From an uncultured Opitutaceae bacterium (GTDB lineage: Bacteria; Verrucomicrobiota; Verrucomicrobiia; Opitutales; Opitutaceae): a stretch of DNA of 64,000 bases. Made by a program: the position numbers and the translations under genes. The DNA is taken from contig CAIXHE010000107.1 of NCBI GenBank assembly GCA_903919205.1, positions 1 to 64,000 of the forward strand, read 5' to 3'. This document shows positions 20,794-30,210 of this stretch, piece by piece (position 1 is the first letter of the stretch; every line of letters starts with the position of its first letter). Below the pieces are notes generated by a model. It was given only the letters and a program-made list of their open reading frames with translations. It was not told the DNA's origin and made no database searches.

Positions 20794-22410
20794 ATGTCCA
20801 TTCCCTCCGAAATCGCGCGCCGGCGCACCTTCGCGATCATCTCGCACCCGGACGCCGGAAAGACGACGCTCACCGAGAAGTTCCTGCTCTACGGCAACGC
20901 GATCCACCTGGCGGGCGCGGTCAAGGACCGCAAGAACCAGCGGGCAACGACCTCGGACTGGATGGAGCTCGAGAAGCAGCGCGGCATCTCGATCAGCTCG
21001 ACCGTGCTCCAGTTCGACTACAACGACCGGGTGGTCAACCTGCTCGACACCCCCGGCCACAAGGACTTCTCCGAGGACACCTACCGCGTGCTGACCGCGG
21101 TCGACGCGGTCCTGATGGTGATCGACGCCGCAAAGGGCGTGGAGACCCAGACCCGCAAGCTCTTCGAGGTCTGCCGGCGCCGCGGCACCCCCATCTTCAC
21201 GTTCATGAACAAGTGCGACCGGCCCACGCGCAACCCGATCGCGCTCCTGGACGAGCTCGAGGGGGTTCTCGGCATCCAGGCCTCGCCCGTCATCTGGCCG
21301 CTCGGCAACGGGCCCCAGTTCAGGGGGGTCTTCGACCGCAGGAGCCGCCAGGTGCACCTCTTCGAGCGCGTGCCCGGAGGCGCGTACCGGGCGCCCGAGA
21401 AGGTCGCCTCGCTCGACGACCCGCTCGTGCGGGCCCGCATGGACGACGACACCTACGCCGACGTGGTGGAGCAGCTGGAGATGCTGGACGGCGCCGGCCA
21501 CCCCTTCGACCTGGAGGCGGTGCGGGCCGGCCGCCAGACGCCCGTCTACTTCGGGAGCGCCGTGAACAACTTCGGCATCCAGCTGCTGCTCGACGGCTTC
21601 CTCGAGGACTCGATCCCGCCCCAGCCCCGCCGCTCGGTGGCCGGCGGCACGCTCCGCGAGGTCCCGGTCACCGAGGACAAGTTCTCGGCCTTCATCTTCA
21701 AGATCCAGGCGAACATGGACCCCCGCCACCGCGACCGCATCGCCTTCATGAGGATCTGCTCGGGGAAGTTCGACCGGGACATGGCCGTCCAGCACATGCA
21801 GACCGGCAAGACCGTGCGCCTGTCCTCCTCGCACAAGCTCTTCGGCCAGGACCGCGAGACGGTTGACGAGGCCTTCCCGGGCGACGTGATCGGCCTGGTG
21901 GGGCACGACGCCTTCGGGATCGGCGACACCCTGACCGAGGACCGCTCGATCCTCTTCGACGAAATCCCGAGGTTCCCGCCGGAGGTCTTCGCCTACATCT
22001 CGAACCCCAACCCCTCTGACTCGAAGAAGTTCCGAGCGGGGCTCGACCAGCTGCTCCAGGAGGGCGTCGTCCAGTCGTTCTCGGCGCGCTCGGCGCCGCC
22101 GGGCGCGACGCTGCTGGCGGCCGTCGGCCCCCTCCAGTTCGAGGTCGTGCAGTGGAGGCTCAAGAGCGAGTACGGCGCGGAGTCCCGGCTCGAGATGACG
22201 CCTTGGACGGTCCTTCGCTGGATCGAGCCCCACCCCGCCCTGCGCAACCCGAACGGGCTCGTCGTGGCCTCGGGCGTCAGCTTCGGGGCCGACAAGCTGG
22301 AGCAGCCGGTCGTCCTCTTTCCGAACGACTGGACGATGCGCTACTTCGTCGAGAAGAACCCGGAGCTCAAGCTCCGTGAACTGCCGCTTGAGCAGGCGGC
22401 CCCGGCGTAG
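20794..22410 (+). CDS. prfC: Peptide chain release factor 3
   Basis: Translational GTPase that recycles RF1/RF2 from the ribosome after termination. It has 538 residues. The G domain carries AIISHPDAGKTTLTEK (P-loop), switch I RGISISSTVLQF, DTPGHKDFSED (G3) and NKCD (G4). EF-G-like domain II and the RF3-specific C-terminal domain (about 380-538) contain AVGPLQFEVVQWRLKSEY. The RGISI...LQFDY signature separates it from EF-G. No Shine-Dalgarno is visible upstream of ATG 20794. A 6-bp-stem hairpin lies just after the stop. Confidence 0.97.
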   Translation: MSIPSEIARRRTFAIISHPDAGKTTLTEKFLLYGNAIHLAGAVKDRKNQRATTSDWMELEKQRGISISSTVLQFDYNDRVVNLLDTPGHKDFSEDTYRVLTAVDAVLMVIDAAKGVETQTRKLFEVCRRRGTPIFTFMNKCDRPTRNPIALLDELEGVLGIQASPVIWPLGNGPQFRGVFDRRSRQVHLFERVPGGAYRAPEKVASLDDPLVRARMDDDTYADVVEQLEMLDGAGHPFDLEAVRAGRQTPVYFGSAVNNFGIQLLLDGFLEDSIPPQPRRSVAGGTLREVPVTEDKFSAFIFKIQANMDPRHRDRIAFMRICSGKFDRDMAVQHMQTGKTVRLSSSHKLFGQDRETVDEAFPGDVIGLVGHDAFGIGDTLTEDRSILFDEIPRFPPEVFAYISNPNPSDSKKFRAGLDQLLQEGVVQSFSARSAPPGATLLAAVGPLQFEVVQWRLKSEYGAESRLEMTPWTVLRWIEPHPALRNPNGLVVASGVSFGADKLEQPVVLFPNDWTMRYFVEKNPELKLRELPLEQAAPA

Positions 22411-22416
22411 CCCAGG

Positions 22417-22434
22417 GGGTTTTCTTCTAAACCC
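22417..22434 (+). terminator. Small hairpin after prfC, possible terminator
   Basis: GGGTTT and AAACCC form a perfect 6-bp stem with a 6-nt pyrimidine loop 6 bp after the prfC stop. Only a short TGTT follows, so it is weak as an intrinsic terminator. Confidence 0.3.
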
Positions 22435-22470
22435 TGTTGCCATGCACAGCGGCAGCGTTTGCCTCTCCCC

Positions 22471-23451
22471 ATGCATCTGAAGAGCCTTGTGGTGGCCGCC
22501 CTCGCAGCGGTGATGACGACGGCGCTCCCCGCCCGGACGGTTCCCGCCTACAAGGGGGCGATCGCGGTCGACGCGGCGACGGGAAAGGTGCTCATTGAGG
22601 ACAATGCGGACGCCGTCAGCCCCCCGGCGAGCATGACCAAGCTGATGACGTTCGCGGTGCTCGACGACGCGATCAAGCGGGGCGAGATCACCATGCAGAC
22701 GCCGGTCACGGTGACCGCGGAGGACGCCAAGCTCGCGTTCCTGCCGAAGAGCACCCACGTCGGGCTCCTGAAGGGCGAGGTGTTCCCGGTCGAGGAGCTC
22801 GTGTACGCGATGATGCTCCAGTCGGCCCAGGACGCCGCCTACGCCGTGGCCCATAAGGTCGGGGGAACGGTGCCGGCGTTCGTCGCCGCCATGAACGCGA
22901 AGGCCCGCGAGCTCGGCATGCTGCACACCACCTTCCGCTCGCCGCACGGGTTTCCCCCGCCCAACCACCGGGAGACGGACGGCGACCTGAGCACCCCGCG
23001 CGACTATGCGCTCCTGTGCCGCTACCTGGTGCTGCACACCGACATCCTGAAGTACACGTCGGTGCGCACCCGCCCGTTCGGCGCCGGCATCCGCCTGCAG
23101 CCGCTCCTGATGGGCAACCACAACCGCCTCCTCGGCCGGGTTCCCGGGGTCGACGGTCTGAAGACCGGCTTCACGAACGACGCCGGCTTCTGCATCTCGG
23201 CGACGGCCCTGCGCAACAGGCAGCGGGTGATCGTGGTCTCGATGGACAGCCCGGACCCGAAGACCCGGGACACGAAGGTGGCGGACATGATCGACCGCGC
23301 CTTCGTCCTCATGCCGCTCAACTCGATCTTCGCCCCTGCGCAGGCCGCCGGCGCCCAGCCCGCCGTCCCCGCCGCGCCCACGCGGCCGTCCCCGGCGCCC
23401 GCGGCCCCCGCCGGCCCGGTCATCCACTACAACGGGGCCGGCGGCGGCTAA
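22471..23451 (+). CDS. D-alanyl-D-alanine carboxypeptidase, S11 penicillin-binding-protein family (SxN motif altered)
   Basis: Exported low-molecular-weight PBP expected to trim the terminal D-Ala of peptidoglycan pentapeptides. It has 326 residues. The signal peptide covers about 1-21, ending near LPA. The serine motif is SMTK (S54-K57) and the third motif is KTG (231-233). The second motif, normally S-x-N, reads SAQ (118-120), an Asn-to-Gln change at a catalytic position. An Ala/Pro-rich tail (about 290-326) replaces the usual amphipathic membrane anchor. ATG 22471 is used, giving a signal peptide directly, rather than an in-frame TTG 12 bp upstream. The gene abuts hemF with no gap, so they are probably co-transcribed. 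Activity may be reduced or altered. Confidence 0.88.
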   Translation: MHLKSLVVAALAAVMTTALPARTVPAYKGAIAVDAATGKVLIEDNADAVSPPASMTKLMTFAVLDDAIKRGEITMQTPVTVTAEDAKLAFLPKSTHVGLLKGEVFPVEELVYAMMLQSAQDAAYAVAHKVGGTVPAFVAAMNAKARELGMLHTTFRSPHGFPPPNHRETDGDLSTPRDYALLCRYLVLHTDILKYTSVRTRPFGAGIRLQPLLMGNHNRLLGRVPGVDGLKTGFTNDAGFCISATALRNRQRVIVVSMDSPDPKTRDTKVADMIDRAFVLMPLNSIFAPAQAAGAQPAVPAAPTRPSPAPAAPAGPVIHYNGAGGG

Positions 23452-24369
23452 ATGCAGCCCGACGCCACAGCCGTGAGGGCCTACCTGCTCGGCCTCCAGG
23501 ACTCCATCTGCTCGGCGCTCGAGTCCGAGGACGGGGGCGCCCGGTTCGTGGAGGATGCGTGGGAGCGCCCCGAGGGCGGCGGCGGGCGCACCCGCATCCT
23601 CTCCGGCGGGGCCGTATTCGAGAAGGCCGGCGTCGCCTTCTCCCACGTCACGGGTTCGACCCTCCCGCCCTCGGCCTCGGCGCGGCGCCCCGACATTGCC
23701 GGCAGGCCCTGGACGGCGCTCGGGGTGTCGCTCGTCATCCACCCGAGCAACCCCTACGCCCCCACGAGCCACGCAAACGTCCGGTTCTTCCTCGCCGGCG
23801 CGGGCGGCCCCGACCCCGCCTGGTGGTTCGGCGGCGGCTGGGACCTCACTCCCTACTACGGCTTCGATGAGGACGCCGTGCACTGGCACCGGACGGCCCG
23901 GGGCTCGGTCGAGGGCTTCGGCGAGGGGCTGCACGCTCGCATGAAGCGCGCCTGCGACGAGTATTTCTTCCTCAAGCACCGGGGGGAGCCCCGGGGCATC
24001 GGCGGCCTCTTCTACGACGACTTCGACGAGCTCGGCTTCGAGCGCAGCTTCGAACTCATGCGCAGCGTGGGCGACGCCTACGTGCCCGCCTACCTGCCGA
24101 TCGTCGCCCGCAGGAAGGCGACGCCCTACGGCGAGCGCGAGCGGCTCCACCAGCTGCGAAGGCGCGGCCGCTACGTGGAGTTCAACCTGCTCCAGGACCG
24201 CGGGACCCTCTTCGGCATCCAGAGCGGGGGACGCACCGAGTCGATCCTGATGAGCCTGCCGCCGCTCGTGCGCTGGGACTACGGCGCCAGGCCCGAGCCG
24301 GGCTCGCCAGAGGCGCGCCTCCTCGACCATTACCTCCAGGCCCGCGACTGGCTGGCCGACACCCCTTGA
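23452..24369 (+). CDS. hemF: Oxygen-dependent coproporphyrinogen III oxidase
   Basis: Converts coproporphyrinogen III to protoporphyrinogen IX by oxidative decarboxylation using O2. It has 305 residues, near the standard length. Highly conserved segments: [36 protein letters not shown], the [21 protein letters not shown] block, and the C-terminal [14 protein letters not shown] with [13 protein letters not shown]. Its presence indicates heme synthesis under aerobic conditions. The ATG begins immediately after the carboxypeptidase stop, and the stop overlaps the hemE TTG start (TTGA), so dac-hemF-hemE looks like one operon. Confidence 0.97.
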   Translation: MQPDATAVRAYLLGLQDSICSALESEDGGARFVEDAWERPEGGGGRTRILSGGAVFEKAGVAFSHVTGSTLPPSASARRPDIAGRPWTALGVSLVIHPSNPYAPTSHANVRFFLAGAGGPDPAWWFGGGWDLTPYYGFDEDAVHWHRTARGSVEGFGEGLHARMKRACDEYFFLKHRGEPRGIGGLFYDDFDELGFERSFELMRSVGDAYVPAYLPIVARRKATPYGERERLHQLRRRGRYVEFNLLQDRGTLFGIQSGGRTESILMSLPPLVRWDYGARPEPGSPEARLLDHYLQARDWLADTP

Positions 24370-25394
24370 ACTCCCGAGACCGCTTCCTCTCCGCCTGCGC
24401 CTGCGAACCGCTGGACCGCCCGCCCCTATGGATCATGCGGCAGGCCGGCCGCTACCTGCCCGAGTACCGGGCGCTCAAGGCCGAGCACGGCTTCCTGAAG
24501 ATGGTGCGCACCCCGGAGCTGGCGGCCGAGGTCTCGCTCCAGCCGACGCGGCGCTTCGCCCTCGACGCGACGATCCTCTTCTCGGACATCCTCGTGATCC
24601 CGGAGGCGCTCGGCGTCGGCTACACGTTCCGCGACGAGGGCGGCATCGCGATGGAGCGCCGCCTCCAGGGCCGCGCCGACATCGAGGGCCTGGCACCCGA
24701 GTCCGCGGTGCCCGAGCGCCTCGCCTACGTGGGGCAGGCCCTCTCGCTGCTGCGCAGCGAGATTGCCGGCGCCCGAGCGCTCCTGGGCTTCGGCGGCTCG
24801 CCCTGGACCCTCGCCACCTACATGGTCGAGGGGGGAAGCTCCGAGGACTTCGCCCGGGTGAAGGCGCTCTTCTACGAGGACCGACCGGCGTTCGACCTGC
24901 TCCTGGGCAAATTGACGCGCTCCCTGATCACCTACTTCAAGATGCAGATCCAGAGCGGGGCGGACGCGATCCAGATCTTCGACTCCTGGGGCGGCGCGGT
25001 GGCCGGCCCCGACTACGAGGCGGCGTCGCTGCGCTGGATTCGCGAGATCGTGGCGGCGCTGCCCGAAGGCTTCCCGGTGATCCTCTTCGGCAAGGGTACG
25101 GGGGCGCACCTGGTCGACCAGGCGTTCACGGGGGCGCGCGTCCTGAGCGTCGACTGGTCGAACGACCTGTCGATCGTGCGGCGCAACGTCCCCGACAACG
25201 TCGCCGTCCAGGGAAACCTGGACCCGGCCATCCTGAACACCACGCCGGCCATCGCGCGCCGGGAGGCCCAGCGCCTGCTGGAGTCGATGCGCGGGAGCGC
25301 CGGGCACATCTTCAACCTGGGCCACGGCATCCTGCCCGGCGCCAAGGTCGAGTGCGTCGAGGCCCTGGTCGACGCCGTCACCTCCTGGAAGTGA
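24366..25394 (+). CDS. hemE: Uroporphyrinogen decarboxylase
   Basis: Decarboxylates four acetate side chains of uroporphyrinogen III to give coproporphyrinogen III. It has 342 residues. Seen: [16 protein letters not shown] (substrate-binding arginine), the [11 protein letters not shown] aspartate region, [26 protein letters not shown] and the C-terminal FNLGHGILP histidine. No ATG is available at the N-terminus. The start is TTG 24366, four bases overlapping the hemF stop, an arrangement consistent with translational coupling. HemE acts just before HemF, so the operon supplies two consecutive heme steps. Confidence 0.97.
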   Translation: MNSRDRFLSACACEPLDRPPLWIMRQAGRYLPEYRALKAEHGFLKMVRTPELAAEVSLQPTRRFALDATILFSDILVIPEALGVGYTFRDEGGIAMERRLQGRADIEGLAPESAVPERLAYVGQALSLLRSEIAGARALLGFGGSPWTLATYMVEGGSSEDFARVKALFYEDRPAFDLLLGKLTRSLITYFKMQIQSGADAIQIFDSWGGAVAGPDYEAASLRWIREIVAALPEGFPVILFGKGTGAHLVDQAFTGARVLSVDWSNDLSIVRRNVPDNVAVQGNLDPAILNTTPAIARREAQRLLESMRGSAGHIFNLGHGILPGAKVECVEALVDAVTSWK

Positions 25395-25461
25395 CACCGC
25401 CGTCGGGCGCGCCGGAACCGGGCGCGCGCGCGTCGGTCGGAACGCTTCCCGACGAGAGCAC

Positions 25462-25493
25462 GGGCAGGCACGCCGCCCTGACGGCGGCTGCCC
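25462..25493 (+). terminator. Bulged GC hairpin downstream of hemE, possible terminator
   Basis: GCCGCC (25472-25477) pairs with GGCGGC (25483-25488) around a 5-nt loop. Flanking GGGCA (25462-25466) pairs with TGCCC (25489-25493) after a 5-nt bulge. It lies 67 bp past hemE. A T7 run occurs only about 50 nt further on. The rest of the 157-bp gap to ileS shows no other structure. Confidence 0.35.
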
Positions 25494-25551
25494 TGCGAGC
25501 GTCTTGACTCACAGCACCCCCCCTCTACCCTCCCGGACCCTTTTTTTCGTT

Positions 25552-28410
25552 TTGCCGAAAGACCTCAAAGACACGTTGCAGCTGCCCAGGACCGACTTCC
25601 CGATGCGGGCGGGGCTAGCGCAGCGCGAGCCGGCCCGGGTGGCCCACTGGGAGAAGATCGGTCTCTACGACGCCCTTCAGGAGCGGCGCCGGGCGCAGGG
25701 CGCCCCGGCGTTCGTCCTGCATGACGGGCCCCCCTTCACGAACGGCGACGTTCACATCGGCACCGCCCTCAACAAGACCCTGAAGGACGTGACCTTGCGC
25801 TACAAGGCGCTGCGAGGCTTCCGCACGCCCTACGTGCCGGGATGGGACTGCCACGGCCTTCCGATCGAGCAGAAGGTGGCCCGGGAGCTGCGCGACGCCA
25901 ACCGCCAGGTGCAGACCTCCGAGCTGCGGCAGCTCTGCGACGCCTTCTCGGAGTCCTGGATCGAGAAGCAAAGGGGCCAGTTCAAGCGGCTCGGGGTGCT
26001 CGCCGACTGGGCCCATGAGTACAAGACCAAGGCCCCGGCCTACGAGGCGGACATCCTGCGCGTGTTCGCGGCCTTCGTGGAGCGGGGCCTGGTGTACCGC
26101 AGCAAGAAGCCCGTCTACTGGTCCATCCCGTTCGAGACGGCCCTCGCCGAGGCCGAGATCGAGTACAAGGAGCACTCGTCGCCCTCGATCTGGGTGCGCT
26201 TCGCAGTGCCGGCCTCCGAGGCCGAGCGCTACGGGCTGCCGGCGGACAAGCCCCTGAGCATCGTCATCTGGACCACCACCCCGTGGACGCTGCCCGCCAA
26301 CCTGGCGATCGCCCTCAATCCCGACGTGGAGTACGTGGTCGCCGACTCCGGGGCCGAGCGCATCCTCGTGGCGGCGGCGCTGCTGCCCCAGGTGGCCGCG
26401 GCCGCGGCCCTTGCCACCCCTCCCGTCGTGGTTAAGTCGCTCCCGGGCAAGACCCTGGAGAAGCTCTCCGCCCGCCATCCCTTCATCGACCGCGCGTCGC
26501 CCGTGGTGCTCGCCGACTATGTGACCACCGAGAGCGGCACCGGGGCCGTGCACACCGCTCCCGGGCACGGTGCCGAGGACTACCAGACGGGCCTGAAGTA
26601 CGGCCTCGAGGTGTACTGCCCGGTGGGCGACAACGGCGCGTACCTGGACGACGGCCGGGTGCCCGCCGAGCTGGTCGGGGTCTCGACGCTGGAGAGCGTC
26701 GAGGACCTGGCGAAGAAGCGCACGTCGGCGGCCAACATCGGCGTCCTGCGCATCCTCGACCGCACGGGCACCCTCTTCGCCAAGCAGAAGTTCACGCACA
26801 GCTACCCCCACTGCTGGCGCTCGAAGACGCCCATCATCTTCCGGGCGGTGGACCAGTGGTTTGTCTCGCTGGACACGGCGGGCGTGCGCGCGTCGGCCCT
26901 CTCCGAGATCAGCCGAATCGCCGACGCCGGCGGATGGATCCCCGCATGGGGCGAGGCGCGCATCCGCGGCGCCGTCGAGTCGCGGCCCGACTGGTGCATC
27001 AGCCGGCAGCGCTCCTGGGGCGTGCCGATCCCGGCCTTCTACGGACCCGACAAGCGCGCGCTTCTGGACGCGGGCGTCATCCGGGCCGTTGCCGACAAGG
27101 TCGAGCGCCGCGGAACCAGCCTATGGTATGACGCGACGCCCGCCGAGATCCTGGACGGCGTGGCGCTGCCCGCAGGCTGGCCCGAGGCCGGGCAGGTCAC
27201 ATGCGGTCGCGACACGCTCGACGTGTGGATCGACTCGGGCTCGTCGCACGCCGCCGTGCTGCGCCGCGGCCAGGGCGGGACCTCCTGGCCCGCCGACCTC
27301 TACCTCGAGGGAAGCGACCAGCACCGCGGCTGGTTCCAGTCGTCGCTCTGGACATCGGTCATCGCCTTCGGGGCAGCCCCCTACCGGGCGGTCCTCACCC
27401 ACGGATTCATCGTGGACGAGGAGCAGCGCAAGATCTCGAAGAGCTCCACCTACCAGAAGCCGCAGACGAGCGACGCCTACATCGCCGACTACGGGGCCGA
27501 CGTCATCCGGCTCTGGATCGCCTCGCAGGACTTCCGGGACGACATCCCCATCTCCAAGGAGATCCTCTCGCACGTGGGCGAGACCTACCGGCTCGTGCGC
27601 AACACCCTGCGCTTCCAGCTGGCGAACCTGTTCGACTTCGACGCCGCGAGGAACGCCGTGGCGCCGGAGCGGATGGACGCGCTCGACCGCTGGGCCCTTC
27701 ACCAGACCGCCGAGCTCGTGCGCGCCTGCGGCGCCGCCTACGACGCCTACGAGTTCCACCGGGTCTACCAGCTCTGCAATCAGTTCTGCTCGGTGACCCT
27801 CTCGGCCATGTACCACGACATCCTGAAGGACCGGATGTACACGCTCGGCACCGACCACCCCCTTCGCCGCTCCTCCCAGAGCGCGCTCCACGCCGTCCTG
27901 CACGCGCTGCTGCGCATCCTCTCACCGATCATCCCGTTCACGGCCGACGAGGCCTGGTCGTTCGCGACGTCGGGCACGGAATTCGGCCCGGGCTCGGTCC
28001 ACCTGCAGGACTGGCCCGAGGTGCCGGCCTCGTGGACGCTCCCGGACGTCGACGCGGACGTGGCGTCGATCCTCAAGCTGCGCACCCGGGTCAACGAGGC
28101 GATCGAGCCCCTGCGCGCCGCCGGTCGGGTGGGCAAGTCCCTGGACGCCTCGGTCACGCTCACGGTGGCCGCCGGGCCCCTTCTTGCAAATCTGGAAAGA
28201 CACCTCGTATCCCTGCCGGAATTGTTTATCGTTTCCGACGTGCGAATTGAAGCTTCGGCAGAACCCAGCGAATCGCCGGTGGTCGGAGTGAGGCCGTGCT
28301 CCGAGCTTGGCCATGCGCGCTGCCCACGCTGCTGGCGCTGGGTTCCCGCGCTCGATGCCTCGTCGCCGGACGGCGTTTGCCCCCGCTGCGCCGAGGCGCT
28401 ACGGTCCTGA
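25552..28410 (+). CDS. ileS: Isoleucyl-tRNA synthetase (bacterial zinc form)
   Basis: Charges tRNA-Ile with isoleucine and edits valine. It has 952 residues. Seen: N-terminal DLKDTLQLPRTDFPMRAG, PFTNGDVHIGTALNK with the HIGH-like HIGT (68-71), the CP1 editing domain with TTTPWTLPAN and GTGAVHTAPGHG, and KISKS (about 626) for KMSKS. A C-terminal zinc finger CPRCWRW...CPRCAEAL (about 923-950) is present. No ATG precedes the conserved N-terminus. TTG 25552 is chosen over TTG 25504 because it gives the standard MPKDLKDTL start. It is the likely first gene of ileS-dksA-like-lspA. Confidence 0.96.
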   Translation: MPKDLKDTLQLPRTDFPMRAGLAQREPARVAHWEKIGLYDALQERRRAQGAPAFVLHDGPPFTNGDVHIGTALNKTLKDVTLRYKALRGFRTPYVPGWDCHGLPIEQKVARELRDANRQVQTSELRQLCDAFSESWIEKQRGQFKRLGVLADWAHEYKTKAPAYEADILRVFAAFVERGLVYRSKKPVYWSIPFETALAEAEIEYKEHSSPSIWVRFAVPASEAERYGLPADKPLSIVIWTTTPWTLPANLAIALNPDVEYVVADSGAERILVAAALLPQVAAAAALATPPVVVKSLPGKTLEKLSARHPFIDRASPVVLADYVTTESGTGAVHTAPGHGAEDYQTGLKYGLEVYCPVGDNGAYLDDGRVPAELVGVSTLESVEDLAKKRTSAANIGVLRILDRTGTLFAKQKFTHSYPHCWRSKTPIIFRAVDQWFVSLDTAGVRASALSEISRIADAGGWIPAWGEARIRGAVESRPDWCISRQRSWGVPIPAFYGPDKRALLDAGVIRAVADKVERRGTSLWYDATPAEILDGVALPAGWPEAGQVTCGRDTLDVWIDSGSSHAAVLRRGQGGTSWPADLYLEGSDQHRGWFQSSLWTSVIAFGAAPYRAVLTHGFIVDEEQRKISKSSTYQKPQTSDAYIADYGADVIRLWIASQDFRDDIPISKEILSHVGETYRLVRNTLRFQLANLFDFDAARNAVAPERMDALDRWALHQTAELVRACGAAYDAYEFHRVYQLCNQFCSVTLSAMYHDILKDRMYTLGTDHPLRRSSQSALHAVLHALLRILSPIIPFTADEAWSFATSGTEFGPGSVHLQDWPEVPASWTLPDVDADVASILKLRTRVNEAIEPLRAAGRVGKSLDASVTLTVAAGPLLANLERHLVSLPELFIVSDVRIEASAEPSESPVVGVRPCSELGHARCPRCWRWVPALDASSPDGVCPRCAEALRS

Positions 28411-28444
28411 TCCCTTTGTTTTCATAAGAATCCCCAGACTCCCC

Positions 28445-29317
28445 ATGGCTAAGACAAAAAAACCCACACCGCCTGAAAAGAAGCCTACCCGGACCGAGCC
28501 GAAGAAGGGGACCTCCCACGAGGCGCCCCCGACTCCGGCAGCGAGCGCCGGGAAAAGTCCGACCATGGAAAAGCCATCCAAGAAATCCGCCCTTCGCGAC
28601 AGCATCCTGGCCCGCAAGGCCGCCATGAAGCCGATCGCCTTCAGCCTCGAGGAGGTCCGCGCCATCGCAAAGACCGTCACGGCCAAGGCCGAGTCGAGCG
28701 CCAAGGCCCCGAAGGCCGTGGCCAAGCCCTCCGCCGCCGCGCTCAGCGCCGCCCTCGAGAAGCCCGCCAAGCCCAACCACGTCAAGGCGGCCTCGCTCGC
28801 CGACATCCTCGGCTTCAACCCGAAGCGCGCGCGCGCCGCGGAGCTGATCGAGGCCAAGGACGTGCCCGAGAAGTTCAAGCGCTTCCACAAGCTCCTGATG
28901 GACCTGCGCCTGCACCTGACCGAGGGCATCGAGCGCCACTCCGAGGAGACGCTCAAGCGCTCGGCCAAGGACGACGCCGGCGACCTCTCGTCGTACGGCC
29001 AGCACATGGCAGACGCGGGCACCGACACCTTCGACCGCGACTTCGCCCTGAGCCTCGTCTCGAGCGAACAGGAGGCCCTGACCGAGATCGACGCCGCCAT
29101 CAAGCGCATCAAGGACGGGACCTACGGCATCTGCGAGATCACCGCCAAGCCCATCTCGAAGGAGCGCCTGCTGGCGGTGCCGTTCACCCGCTACTCGGCC
29201 GAGGCCCAGAAGCAGATCGAGCGCAACCGCCACCACTCACGCACCCAGGCCGGACTCTTCGGCGAGGCCGGCGAGGAGGGCGGGACGATCATGAGCGACG
29301 ACAGCGGGGAGGAATGA
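28445..29317 (+). CDS. DksA/TraR-family RNA-polymerase-binding protein lacking most zinc cysteines
   Basis: Belongs to the family of RNA polymerase secondary-channel regulators. It has 290 residues, about twice E. coli DksA. The N-terminal 125 residues are Lys/Pro/Ala-rich and probably disordered. A coiled-coil region follows (about 140-220) with the DTFDRDFALSLVSSEQEAL tip sequence. The C-terminal zinc-finger region reads GTYGICEITAKPI...PFTRYSAEAQ. The usual CxxC...CxxC cysteines are reduced to a single one, so zinc binding is unlikely. In PVC bacteria a dksA-like gene next to lspA is recurrent. ATG 28445 lies 34 bp after ileS and has a C-run, not a Shine-Dalgarno, before it. The stop overlaps lspA (ATGA). 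Confidence 0.85.
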   Translation: MAKTKKPTPPEKKPTRTEPKKGTSHEAPPTPAASAGKSPTMEKPSKKSALRDSILARKAAMKPIAFSLEEVRAIAKTVTAKAESSAKAPKAVAKPSAAALSAALEKPAKPNHVKAASLADILGFNPKRARAAELIEAKDVPEKFKRFHKLLMDLRLHLTEGIERHSEETLKRSAKDDAGDLSSYGQHMADAGTDTFDRDFALSLVSSEQEALTEIDAAIKRIKDGTYGICEITAKPISKERLLAVPFTRYSAEAQKQIERNRHHSRTQAGLFGEAGEEGGTIMSDDSGEE

Positions 29318-29838
29318 GTTCCTCGCTGGATCCGGGCCCCTCGCTCGCCTGGCGCTTCCTCAAGTACCGGTGGTTTATACCGATCGCCGCCGCCGTGCTG
29401 GCGGCGGACCAGGCCTCCAAGGCCTGGATCATCCGGCACCTGCCGTTCAACAGCTACGGCGAGGCCGGCGGGGCGATCGTGGTGGTCCGCGGCTTCTTCT
29501 ACATCGTGCACGTGGGCAACACCGGGGCCGCCTGGAGCATCCTCTCGGGCCGCAGCCTGGCGCTCGCCGCCCTGGCGGCCGCCACGCTCGCCGCCATCTT
29601 CGTATGGCGGAAGGCGCTCGGCCTCGCGGCCCTTCCGGTGCAGGTGTGCTTCGGGCTCATCTGCGGGGGCATCGCGGGCAACCTCCTCGACCGCCTGCTG
29701 CACGGGCACGTGGTCGACTTCCTGGATTTTCACTTCGGCTCGTACGTCTACCCGTCCTTCAACGTGGCCGACTCGGCGATCTGCGTGGGCGTCATCCTCT
29801 ACACGATCCATTCGGTACGCACGCCGCGGCTCCTCTAG
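29314..29838 (+). CDS. lspA: Lipoprotein signal peptidase (signal peptidase II)
   Basis: Inner-membrane aspartyl protease that cleaves the signal peptide of diacylglyceryl-prolipoproteins. It has 174 residues and four membrane helices. The first catalytic aspartate is in LLHGHVVDFLDFHF and the second in FNVADSAICVG. The conserved GNTGAAWSI and GGIAGNLLDRL segments are also present. The ATG overlaps the DksA-like stop by four bases. ileS-lspA linkage is common across bacteria and dksA-lspA is seen in chlamydiae, so the order here combines both. It implies that the cell makes lipoproteins. Confidence 0.96.
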   Translation: MSSSLDPGPSLAWRFLKYRWFIPIAAAVLAADQASKAWIIRHLPFNSYGEAGGAIVVVRGFFYIVHVGNTGAAWSILSGRSLALAALAAATLAAIFVWRKALGLAALPVQVCFGLICGGIAGNLLDRLLHGHVVDFLDFHFGSYVYPSFNVADSAICVGVILYTIHSVRTPRLL

Positions 29839-29875
29839 GCGTGCCGGTGGACGCGGCCGCTCGCGCTGCCCTTCT

Positions 29876-30210
29876 CTAGCGCCTGGCAATCTCCAGGGTC
29901 CAGAAGACGGTCGACGTTGCGGGGGCGCGCTCTTTTTCACCCAATCGGACTCCGCCCGGGTGGGCGCCGGGACCCTCAGGCCGCTTGCGCCGGGGATCAG
30001 GAGCGTGTCAGGTTGGGGGGAGCTCGCCAAGGTTTCGCTCGCCACGAACGTGACGCGGGAGTCGGCGCGGAAGGGCCGCAAGCCGGGGCCGATGACCGCG
30101 ACCTCATGGTGAACCGGAGCGCCGCAGGGGTTCGCCGAGGCGAAGGCCCCCGAGGGTCCCGCCCGGTCGATCGCGTCGATTCCCTCGCAGCCCAGGATCG
30201 CGATTCGCAC
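29876..30210 (-). pseudogene. Degraded GlxA/DJ-1-like regulator fragment, running out of frame into another C-terminus-like stretch
   Basis: From ATG 30210 the first about 90 codons read like the N-terminal class I amidotransferase-like domain of GlxA-type AraC regulators: MRIAILGCEGIDAIDRAGP, then EVAVIGPG, DTLLIPGASG and SDWVKK. Homology is by recognition of style. After SDWVKK the expected SVCTGAF nucleophile region is missing and the frame drifts into low-complexity sequence. In the next frame the same DNA reads VRLGEKERAPATSTVFW then TLEIARR and a stop at 29876, which looks like a genuine protein C-terminus of unknown family. The simplest reading is a remnant of deleted or fused genes. 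The flanks (29839-29875 and 30211-30370) hold nothing I can assign. Confidence 0.5.

Noticed and set aside
20431-24330. A minus-strand open frame of about 1,300 codons across prfC, the carboxypeptidase and hemF
   Set aside because: It crosses several well-supported plus-strand genes and an intergenic gap, with low-complexity translation. It is a GC-rich shadow.
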